From assembly GCF_000004075.3 (NCBI RefSeq), contig NC_026655.2, positions 31,543,489-31,607,488 of the forward strand: a DNA stretch of 64,000 nt. Direction: 5' to 3'. The notes below the pieces were generated by a model. It did no database searches. It worked only from the letters and a program-made list of their open reading frames with translations, and was not told the origin of the DNA. This stretch comes from Cucumis sativus. Taxonomy: Eukaryota > Streptophyta > Magnoliopsida > Cucurbitales > Cucurbitaceae. The translations under genes and the position numbers were made by a program. Shown piece by piece: positions 39,983-49,746 of the stretch (its first letter is position 1; each line of letters starts with the position of its first letter).

Positions 39983-41677
39983 TTTGTTTGGTTTTTAATA
40001 TAAAATCAATATATATAAATCATAGCATCTGACTTTTTTTTTTTCAAATATAAATGAACATGACCAATTTTATACTTAAAAGCCCTAAATCAAACGAGTT
40101 GATCCATATAAGGTTTATGTGTTTTCAAAATTTGTATTCTAAAAAACTAATTGTGAAGGAGAGGTTTGCAAATTAAATTCCACAAAATTTTATTATATTA
40201 ATAAAAAAATGCAATGTCAGTAGTACTAAGATAGCATACACGTGTCAGCAGCTGCGCCCAACAGAATATCAGAATCTAAAGCTCATGGCGACATGACAAC
40301 GCCTTAAGACGTCGACACGTCATACCGTAATTAATTAATTAATTTCCTGGCCCCACTTTCTTTTATTCTACACCCGACACCTGGCGCCTCCATCACCATC
40401 TCCCTCATATTTATTTTTATTTATTTACATATTACCGCCCCTAAATTCCATTTATTTACATCTTTTTTTCAAATAAAATAAAATAAATAAAACTAGTTGC
40501 GTTTAATAATGATAATTTTCCTTTTTTATAAGAATTCATTAAGTTTATTATAGTGTTACACCTACAAGCTATTAATTGTTATACTTTAATACTTCAATGA
40601 ATATTTTGATTTCTACTTTGCTTCTTTCTTTTTGGGTTCAAATCCCATATACTTCATTTATTTTTTAAAATTGGGAGGAGTAAAAATGTGTTCTAAAATC
40701 AAAAAACAATTTCAACCTTTCCATGAAAGTAGAAAGATAAAAGAAAAGGGATAGGTGTGAATGGCCACAGCCAATCAGAGAAGGACAACAAATTCTGTGA
40801 GGAAGTGAAATGCCCCAAAATTAATACTATATTTTATTTATTATAAGCCGTAGTAGCATTACCATCTTTGTTTGCTTCCCTCTCTCAACTGATCACTCTG
40901 TCTGTAAAGTGTAAGATTACGACAAAACAAAAATATTGCTCTGTTTTCCATTTCCATGGCTTAATAATCAATCATCCTCACCGATTCTAATATCTAAGCC
41001 TCTCCCAACTCTCTTCTTCCCTTCTTTAATATATTTACTCTACAGTTCTCGCCTCCCTTTCCCTTTGCGTGTTCCCAAATTTACACCACCTTCTACAACT
41101 TTCTTGAAGCTTTCGGAACAACCTCAACCGTTTCTCCTTTCAGATCTGTTTTCTGATCCATTTCATTCCGTTTCAGTGACTGTCCAACATTTTGAGTTTC
41201 CTTATGTTTTGATTTCGATTATTTTTTCTTCACCTTACTCAATTTGTATTCCACTCTTTTTACTTGGTAATTTCTCTTCTTCTTCTTCTTCTTTTTTGTT
41301 TGATTTGGTTCATCATTGCTTTTCGAAGGGAGTTTGTGTGTGTGTGTGTGTTTTTTTTTTTTACTTAAAAATTGCTACAAAACATGAATTTGTAGCTTGA
41401 TTATAATTAGATTTGGTTTTAGATCAACAAGAGTAAAGTTACTTTGGCTTTATTGGAAGTTGGAGTTTGATTTCTGTATTAATGCATGTTCCTGTAAAAG
41501 GGAAGTCGATGTGATAAACCCTGATGCTTTGCTATTGTGAAACCACTTCGACGTTATTTCATTATTGGAAGATAGCAATGGCGTTTAAATATTTGGGTTA
41601 TGATGTGAAGCGTAATAATATTATCCTGAAATCATTCATGTTAGAGAACTTCTGGTGAGGACTTGCTGTGGTTTGGA
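39983..41677. other. Upstream region and leader of the plastidic sugar transporter gene
   Basis: AT-rich to about 40200, then a more complex stretch (40230-40400) with a G-box-like palindrome and several cacgtc motifs. A TATA-like ttatttattataagccg lies near 40835-40850. A CT-rich stretch to about 41330, a GT run near 41336-41350 and the ATG at 41678 suggest a long 5' UTR, probably interrupted by an intron. The open frame at 40936-41400 is CT-rich leader sequence rather than a protein. Confidence 0.45.
40238..40245. promoter_or_regulatory. ACACGTGT palindrome (G-box/ABRE-like)
   Basis: A perfect 8-bp palindrome with a CACGTG core lies about 600 bp upstream of the likely transcription start of the sugar transporter gene, with another acacgtca near 40315. 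Such sites bind bZIP/ABF and bHLH factors. Function is inferred. Confidence 0.35.
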
Positions 41678-44600
41678 ATGTGGGATCGGAAACGTGAAGC
41701 TTTCTCAACGTACAAGCGATTGTCATTAAAAGATAATTCCGATTCAATTGACATGGAGGATAATTCAGGTAACCCTTTATTTGGCAGTCTGTTGCTTTGC
41801 GACCAATGAGTTTCATTTGGATATATTTTCTGAAACGATGAGCTTTTTAAAATGATGGTATGGTTTCTTTTTTAGCTCATTTGCAGAATGGTAAGGATTT
41901 CGAAGCCTCAAACCCTTCGTGGAGTCTCTCTTTACCGCACGTGCTAGTGGCAACCTTAACATCATTTCTATTTGGCTACCACTTGGGGTTAGCTCTCTAT
42001 TCTGGTTCCAGCTGTCCTGCTCTTTCTCTCGTTCTCAATGTTTGGTGAAGCTGATCTTGCTGTTTGTTAACGAGTTGACACTGACTATATCTCGCTATCT
42101 TCTGCAGAGTAGTAAATGAACCGCTGGAGATCATTTCTGCGGATCTTGGTTTCAATGGGAATACAATGGCAGAAGGTGTCATGCTGTGAATATCTTGTCT
42201 TTCCTATTCAATTCCAAGTGTTTAATTGAGATCATTCAGGGCTCTTAATGTGCTTTACCGTTATATTTCCCATGAAGGTTTGGTTGTGAGTACATGTCTG
42301 GGTGGTGCCTTAATTGGATCTTTACTGAGTGGTTGGATAGCTGATGGGGTTGGGCGTCGTAGGGCTTTTCAACTTAGTGCTTTGCCAATGATTCTTGGTG
42401 CTGGAATGAGGTGATATTTTCTAGCCATTAAAGGCAATTCTAGCAAAGTTCCACCTTGATGTTTATCATACCTTCATTCTTTTTACTTGACAGTCTTGCC
42501 ATTGTTTCCGTGTATTATAATAAACTGGTATGCGTGTGTAGGATATTGAAATTGCAGGTTTCTAATATTTTCGTTAGTAGCTGAGTTTAACTTTACCATT
42601 CATCGTAGCAATCACTGCCACAGTCTTGTTATGATGTGACTTCTATGATTCTTTGGGTCATTTGTCTGCCACTACTGATATGATATTCAGTAGGTTTCCT
42701 GGCATTTTCTGTCAGTTGATCTTTTCTGTTCATAGGTTTTCTGTACTCTTGGTATTGCAATCTTAACTTTATACCGCTCAGGATCATGACTTCACTTTTT
42801 TAGTTCTTTGGCGACGTCACGTCCAGGTGTTGGCAAAAGTAGTGCCAATTCAACCTGGCAAGTGGTTGAATACGTATATGGTGGGGTGAGAGTCAGCCCC
42901 AGTTATGAGGATAGTGTTCTTCAGTTCATCTAACAAAGACCATAATGAGAAAGGGGGACTTGCTAACTATGTTTATTTGACTGGTGGGCAGTGGGCTAAA
43001 TGGTAACTTTGAAAGTCTCCACTTTTCAGAATTGTACTCATCCAGTCAATGGATGAACCCCTTTGTCACATCATTTAAGATATAGGACATTCAGGTTATT
43101 TGTTTTCAGTGTTCCATTAACGTGGACTATAGAAGCTCAATTGTCCTCTTTTTAGAGCATATCCTTCTATGTCTAGAACTAGTTGATCCGGAAGTTGGTA
43201 TATAACTTGAATGTGCTTTTCATTTTGTTCTCTTATTGGATTCTTGTTTTGGCATGCACATATTTCTTTTTTTTACTCAACAGACTTCTAGGAGACAAAT
43301 CTCTTTCAACCAAACACAAATTATCAGTCAGGAACCAAGACCCTGCTGTTATAAACACTGATACATTTTTTGTTCTTCCTTTAGTAGTCAATGGAAACCT
43401 CCATACTGTCTTCCAATTTGTTTCCACATAACGACTCTTATTTTCTAATTTCTTATTGATACAAGTTCACTGAAGATTATCATTCCCCTGTTGATTTTCA
43501 GAAATTAAGGTTTTGTTTGGTAGAGAATCGGAAAATAGAAATTTGAAATTTAGAAACAAGAGATTCAATGAAAATATAGTTCTATTTCATGTTTTTAGAC
43601 GTGTTTGGTAGCAAAATCAGAAATTTCATGCTAATTTGAACAAATGTTTTCAATGTGTTCGATACTATATATATAAACTATAAAACCAGCGATAGTTACC
43701 CACCAATTATATTAGGTTGACTATAAACTACTGATAAGGTTTTATGTTAAAACTTTTTGTATAATTATTATTTTATAACATATATAATTTATTAGCATAA
43801 TACACAATTTAATTTTAAAAAATGAATTGAGCTTGTAACATGATATAATTATTTGTATTCATGGTTAATATAATTTGCATTTTAAGATTGAAAATTCAAA
43901 GTCTAAATACACTGAAAATATAGAAATGTTGTTTTTAGAATTTGTATTGTTTGAAACATAAAATTCGAAAACAGTTTTAAAAAAGAAAATTGAGATTGTT
44001 TGCCAAACACATATTTCATGGACTTCGAATAGAAACATACAACAGAATTCGCATTGTCAACCAACTCTAATTTTTCTAGTTTATTATCAACCACTACTTA
44101 GACAATATCTTCATTTTCTTTCACTCTCATGAGTAAAGTCAAAACTTGAATTTCAGTGCAATGACCAAAACTCTGGCTGGAATGCTTTTGGGACGGCTGT
44201 TTGTTGGGACTGGAATGGGTCTAGGACCTCCTGTTGCTTCTCTCTATGTCACTGAGGTAGCTAATGTTACACTACTGCTTTCTATGCCTTAACTTACATT
44301 ATTAAAAGCATTCAATATAAGATGATTCTTTTATAATTCAAATTTTCCCACAAACGCGAGTAGATCTCTCCTGCATTTGTGAGGGGAACATATGGAAGCT
44401 TCATTCAGATTGCTACATGTCTTGGACTCATGGCAGCCCTCCTAATAGGAATCCCTGTCAAGGATATAGCGGACTGGTATGGAATATAGTATGTTCTAGA
44501 AGCCTACAGATGCATAGTTATCCATTTGTTTATCATTTAAGAATATGTTCTTTTTTGGTTCAGGTGGCGCACTTGTTTTTGGGTTTCTACTATTCCAGCT

Positions 44601-47362
44601 GCATTACTGGCTCTAGCCATGGTATTTTGTGCTGAGAGTCCACATTGGCTATATAAGGTCCGATCCCTTGCATAGATTCACATGCATCAAAACCTTCATC
44701 CCTCCTGATGGAAATTTTTTCTTCTGTGCATTCCCAAGGAAAACAAATTTGAAATGCTTGCCAATGGCTATGGTGCAATTTTGTATTGGTGCATAAGTTC
44801 CTGTTCCATAGGAAAATTTGAATAACAAAATCTGATGAGTCTAATCTTCTGTAATGTAGCAAGGACGGACTGAGGAAGCAGAAACTGAATTTGAGAAGCT
44901 TCTTGGTGGATCACATGTAAAATCAGCCTTGGCAGAATTGTCCAAGTTTGACAGGGGAGATGAACCAGATGATGTAAAACTTTCTGAATTGCTCTTTGGT
45001 CGCCACTTTCAAGGTAGAAAACACTCATATTGGTTCATTTTTTCTAATTCCACCATCCATGCACTCTTCTTGCATCATTTATCTCTTTCATTAGGGTGGC
45101 ATAGTTCTTCGTTATTCACGCATTCCTTTTGCAGTTGTTTTTATTGGATCAACACTATTTGCTTTACAACAACTATCTGGTATAAATGCTATATTTTATT
45201 TCTCCTCGACTGTTTTTAAAAGTGTGGGAGTACCATCAAACCTTGCAAATGTCTGCGTGGGACTTTCAAATTTAGCAGGTTCGGTCCATTCTCTGGTGGT
45301 TTGCTTAAACATAAGCTCCACACATTGTGTATTTATTGTAGGGTGTTATTTGTTTATTTTTAAATTCTCAATTTATAATTGATAGGATCTATAGTCGCGA
45401 TGCTTTTAATGGACCGCTTAGGAAGAAAGCTGCTTCTTCTGTGGAGCTTTTCTGGGATGGTAATCAAATCAAGCAATTCTTTTTCTTTTAATTGCTATGA
45501 CTTATATCTGGAATGTCCATACTATATCTTGTTTATTAAAATCGGAGAAAAAGATTTGATCTGTTTGAATCAGGAGAATCGACTTATTTCTCCTCAGTAG
45601 GTGCTGGGGAGGGCCTACTTGATCAATGTTGCCGTTGGTAACTAGGATCTAAAACTTTTACTCTTAATAGACAAGGGATTTAGAATCAACCTTGTTTAAT
45701 TTGACTTTTACTCTTATTTGATGTTATTTTGGTAGGAAGCTGATAGAACACTGATATAGTGTTTCTATTTTATTGATACCTTCAACAAAATTACAATATA
45801 AAAGCAGTAAAAGAAAAGTAAAAGAACCCTAACCCTCTGCCCTTCATCTCTTTCAAGGAATGTTGCAGCCCTAATTCTTCACCAAATTCTTCATACCCTT
45901 CTTCCCTCCTCAACTTCCTATTTATAACCAACTAACCACCAACAAATCTAATTACCCTTTTGCCCTTACCCTATACTAATCTAGGTATCTAACAGAAGCA
46001 ACTAAATATAAGTTCTTGACTATCGGTAGACTAAGATGTCTTCACCAAGGATACAACAGTTGAAAATTTCCTTTGCGATTGAAGTATTCTATTATCTTAA
46101 AATACTTTGCTTGATGTTTGATGTCAATGTAGGCTGTAGCAATGGCAGTCCAAGTAGTTGCAGGAAGTTATCATTACTCAGACTCTGGAGCTCTATATTT
46201 GTCAGTTGGTGGCACGTTGATGTGAGTAAATTTATTTGTTTAAAGAAAAAGAAATTTATTTCATATTATTATATAGAGAAGAAAAACTCCCTCATACATC
46301 ATTCATCTTTGATCTCACTATAGCTATGTGGCAAGTTTGTCAGTAACTGTCATACCCTGATGCCCACAATCTCATCAGGCATTTTGATAGACTTTCTATT
46401 TTTCTCCTAGTTCAATGACGTGAAGGTTAAAGGTGTAGATGGAGATTTGAATCTTCAGCCTAGTGGCTGAGATTTTATGCCTTTACCAGTTGAGTTATGC
46501 TTGGTTGGCTAGATTTCTGTCATTTTGTCATTCTCCTTTTAGATTAATGGGTGAATTTTCAAGCACTGTTGCAATGAAGTTGGCAAATCTGGTTTTTAGG
46601 TTTTCAGTTGGAAGGCTAATGCAATTGGACTTCAAGTTAATGACGATCATTCACATTTTTATTTTGTCTAGTATTCACAGTGGATGTAGATAAGATTTGA
46701 GAGGCTACTTCTGATAAAAATGCTGGAAATGTGTAAAAGTGAGCACCGATATTATAGATAAACACGTGTATTCACGTTTAATTGCAGGTTTGTCTTGATG
46801 TTTGCTCTTGGAGCTGGTCCGGTTCCAGGTCTTCTTTTACCAGAAATTTTCCCCAGTCGGATAAGGGCAAAAGCTATGGCGATCTGCATGTCGGTGCATT
46901 GGGTAATATTTCACTTCTTTGGTGGTCTTATTACTACCTTCTCCCATGGATGCTTCCACTTTAGAAAGACTTGTTTTTCTGTCTCAAAGCGTTTCTAAAT
47001 TTGTGGCTAAATAGTAGGATTTTCCTGCGGGATTTGTGTTATTCCATACATGGGAAACTGGTGGACAATTTAGCTCATTCTTATATAAGAATGTGATGAC
47101 CTTTGGGAGCTCTATTTGGAGTTCAAAATTTCTTGCTGATCCTGTGGTTCACTGATCCATCATCAATGCTTTTCAGGTGATAAATTTTTTTGTCGGATTG
47201 CTCTTCCTACAACTATTGGAGAAGATGGGGCCTCAGCTTCTGTACTCTGGCTTTGCTACATTCTGCTTGATTGCAGTTGCATTCGTGAAAAGGAATGTGG
47301 TGGAAACCAAAGGAAAATCACTTCAAGAAATTGAAATAGCACTTCTCCCTCAAGATCAATAA
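41678..47362 (+). CDS. pGlcT2: Probable plastidic glucose transporter 2 (pGlcT2 type)
   Basis: Major-facilitator sugar transporter of the pGlcT family, thought to move glucose across the chloroplast inner envelope. Thirteen exons: 41678-41768, 41876-41987, 42108-42175, 42278-42410, 44157-44256, 44364-44476, 44564-44657, 44860-45013, 45135-45278, 45386-45459, 46133-46221, 46788-46902, 47177-47362; 1473 nt, 490 residues, all phases joining. About twelve membrane segments follow a short hydrophilic N-terminus that could be a transit peptide. Sugar-porter motifs seen: DGVGRRRAF after TM2, GRLFVGTGMGLGPPVASLYV, the AESPHWLYK signature, FALQQLSGINAIFYFSS, MDRLGRKLLLLW, LLPEIFPSRIRAKAM and VETKGKSLQEIE at the end. 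At exon 9 an earlier AG (45094) breaks frame; the AG at 45134 restores VVFIGSTLF, so I chose it. Introns 4, 10 and 11 hold mobile-element sequence. Resembles At1g67300. Confidence 0.94.
43750..44030 (+). mobile_element. Non-coding element copy B (transporter intron 4)
   Basis: It matches the reverse complement of 26779-27070 (see copy A). The similarity may extend left to about 43505, where 'ttttgtttggtagagaatcg' and 'gacgtgtttggtagc' phrases occur. AT-rich and non-coding. It accounts for much of the unusually long 1.75 kb intron 4. Confidence 0.55.
45741..45994 (-). mobile_element. Solo LTR with 5-bp target-site duplication (transporter intron 10)
   Basis: 254 bp with TG..CA borders, flanked by gaagc on both sides (45736-45740 and 45995-45999), a perfect 5-bp target duplication. 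Read on the minus strand it starts TGTTAGATACC, has a TATA-like ttataaataggaag about 80 bp in, a pyrimidine-poor transcribed part, and a caataaaata polyadenylation-like site near its end. This is the structure of a Copia-type LTR left after LTR-LTR recombination. It lies antisense within the intron. Confidence 0.85.
46385..46510 (-). mobile_element. tRNA-derived SINE-like sequence (transporter intron 11)
   Basis: Read on the minus strand it contains cataactcaactggtaaagg (46480-46499), close to the RNA polymerase III A-box (TRGYNNANNNG). About 40 bp downstream is agattcaaatctc (46442-46454), close to the B-box (GGTTCGANTCC). The spacing is tRNA-like but the sequence does not fold as a functional tRNA. 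Total extent and tail are unclear. Confidence 0.45.
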
Positions 47363-47986
47363 TGCATAAAAGTGGCTGGAAGCTCCTCAAATCTCATGAA
47401 GATTACTGCAGAGAATATACTACTCGGTATCTCCAACAGTTCCATATATCTATTTAACCAGTAACCACTGCCGTTGCTTCGAATGGTTCACATTGTTTTG
47501 TTTGTTATCAAACGTTCTATCTGTGCATGTAAATGTAGTATTGTAGAGCAGTATTGCCTTGTGAGAAATGAGTGTATAATAGAGATCTAAAAACTATGCT
47601 AATACAGAGGAATGCTAGACTTGATTTTGTCTCACTTTCTCAATTTAACCTGTTATGATTTCTTATTTAAAGTTGTTGATTCTTATCTTTTAGTTTTTGA
47701 ATAACCTGGCAAGGTGATTGCCATTCTTGGTCTTGTCTACGCTTCTTTTAAACCATCAACAGGAATTTGTGCAGCTTCCATTCACAGCAAAAGCAACCAA
47801 AACATCGTTTCAAATACAACATTTGCAGTACCACAATAAAGGACTTTCCTCACTTCTACAGTCAGTCAGCTAGTACATTGAGCAAATTCCTATTTCGTAG
47901 TGTACAAAATTATGTTGAACTAGCAACCATAAGGTCTAGCTATAAGATTGGCATAAAACATGGATGTTCCCGATCACGAGCACGGT
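47363..47986. other. Convergent 3' flanks of transporter and ROP genes
   Basis: 624 bp between two stop codons of genes that converge. It should hold both 3' UTRs. A plausible terminator region for the transporter is AT-rich around 47570-47660. No extra gene is seen. Confidence 0.6.
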
Positions 47987-49540
47987 TTACACAGTACAGC
48001 CACCACACGCAATGCACCTGCTGCATACATGCATGCAAGATCATGAGCAGCATTATACAGAGAAGCAATATTGAAGAACAAAGACTGGGGTTATAGTTAT
48101 AATCCTATTGATGTTGGAAAACAATACAAAACAAGAATCATGGAATGACCCCTAGGTCTCGAAACCTGTATTTGAACTCTCCCACAATACATATATTTTA
48201 AATGATGGATGATAGGCCATATCCAAGGAATCATTTCTTATGAAGTACAGAAAAATATCAATAGAAAAAAGAATTTTATGTACTTACACAATTGAGCAAC
48301 CAGACCTTCGGTTCCTCCTCTTCCTTGGCATCTCGATTCTTCTTGGAGGTTGTAGAACAACCTTGATTGCAGTGTCAAAAACAGCTTTGACATTCTAAAC
48401 AAAAATCATAGTTCAGTACTGTTAATGCATGTGGTGATGACTTTTTGGCTCCCTTATTAAGAAGGGAATAAAAGGAGGCAATAAAGTCTTTGAAATCCCT
48501 AGTCCATGAAAGACATCTATCTACCTGTTGAGTCTTAGAGCTACATTCAATGTATGCAGCAGCACCAATTTGTTTCCTAAGCTCTTCTCCCTGTATAAAA
48601 CAAAAGAATTAAATAACTCTCCTTTAAAAAATGACTACAAATTTGTATCTATTTGGTTTCTAAACTTTCAAAAGTAGCGAACACGTCAAATACTTTTAAT
48701 TTACTTTGACAAAACATCAAGGTAATGAACTTATTAGATATTTTCGAAGTTTTGGGTACCTGAGAATATGTTACTGTGTTTGATCCTGCATGATCCGTAA
48801 AATAAGCTCCATTGTCACGAAGATCTAAGGAAAGATAAAAAACCATGTCAATAAACTCTTCTAAATAGGGAAGAGAACTGTGAAATCTAGTTTGAAGTTG
48901 TTTACTCACCCAACTTGGTGCCAACTAGAACAATAGGAACACTAGGTGCAAATCGTCTAAGTTCTGGCATCCACTGAGAAACATAAGCTAAACTTCAGTT
49001 CATCCAAGTAATATTAGAACAAAAACTCTATTACGCAACACCAAAACAAATGTTCTTTTTCCACCATTACCTTTTTAAGAACATTCTCATAACTAGCCTT
49101 GCTGATTAACGAGAAAGCCACAACAAAAACGTCTGCTCCCCTATAACTCAGTGGTCTAAGTCTACTGTAGTCTTCTTGACCTTCAAAACAGAGCAGCATA
49201 TACCAAACTCAGAGAGATAATAATCCATTAGAAGCAAGCAGGCTACGAAAAGAGCAACCCAATTTTACCAGCAGTGTCCCATAATCCCAAGTTGACAATA
49301 TGCCCATCCACAGCCACATTAGCACTGAAGTTATCAAAAACTGTAGGAATATAATCCTGCCCAAAACAAAACAATTACAAATTCATAACACAAATAGAAG
49401 AAAAACACTTGAAAAATGATGATTTAGGAAGATGAACTCACAGTAGGGAACTTGTTACTGGTGTAACAGATGAGCATACAAGTTTTCCCAACAGCTCCAT
49501 CTCCAACAGTGACACATTTAACAAACCTTGAAGCACTCAT
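47987..49540 (-). CDS. ROP9: Type II ROP/RAC small GTPase (ROP9/ARAC7-like)
   Basis: Plant Rho-family GTPase, a plasma-membrane switch for polarity, ROS and hormone signalling. Eight exons, right to left: 49442-49540, 49269-49356, 49071-49180, 48910-48973, 48760-48824, 48525-48590, 48288-48394, 47987-48020; 633 nt, 210 residues. Motifs: G1 GDGAVGKT (13-20), effector YIPTVFDN (36-43), switch II DTAGQED with catalytic Gln64, TKLD (118-121), CSSK near 160, and a polybasic [10 protein letters not shown] before the tail. The last exon supplies [10 protein letters not shown], completing a GC-CG box (GCSIV then CGGC) used for S-acylation in type II ROPs. If that intron is not removed, translation stops at 48284-48286 and the protein ends GCSIV at 200 residues. 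The final acceptor is a tandem CAGCAG, so residue R206 may be optional. Closest in memory to Arabidopsis ROP9 (209 residues). Confidence 0.92.
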
Positions 49541-49726
49541 CTTTTTGGTAACAGAAGAATATACCCAAACCCCCCCAAAGCCTCAAAATAGGGTTTGAAG
49601 AAAAAGTAAACAAAAAAACAAAGATGAGAATAAGAAGAAATAAGAATGTGGGTATCTTGGTGAGTAAGTTACACAAGGCATTCTCCAAGTTTCAAGGGAG
49701 AATTGCTTATAAAAAGTGAAGACTGA

Positions 49727-49746
49727 AGAGAGAGAGAGAGAGAGAG
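49727..49746. repeat. (AG)10 microsatellite upstream of the ROP gene
   Basis: A 20-bp AG run, CT on the gene strand, about 187 bp upstream of the start codon. It probably lies in the 5' UTR or core promoter. Confidence 0.9.

Noticed and set aside
34899..39985. Target-site duplication of the CACTA region
   Set aside because: The flanks are aaa on the left and ttt on the right, which are not direct repeats, so no duplication is claimed.
40628..40650. gggttcaaatccc, resembling a tRNA B-box
   Set aside because: No A-box or acceptor stem is present at the right distance upstream, so no tRNA or SINE is supported.
40936..41400. 154-codon open frame before the transporter gene
   Set aside because: It is a CT-rich stretch read as Ser/Phe/Leu/Pro with a GT microsatellite. 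It fits an untranslated leader.
48284..48394. ROP model ending at the TAA at 48284-48286 (200 residues) as the main form
   Set aside because: A good donor (GTAAGT) and a downstream exon restoring the type II GC-CG tail make the 210-residue form more likely. The shorter form is kept as a finding.
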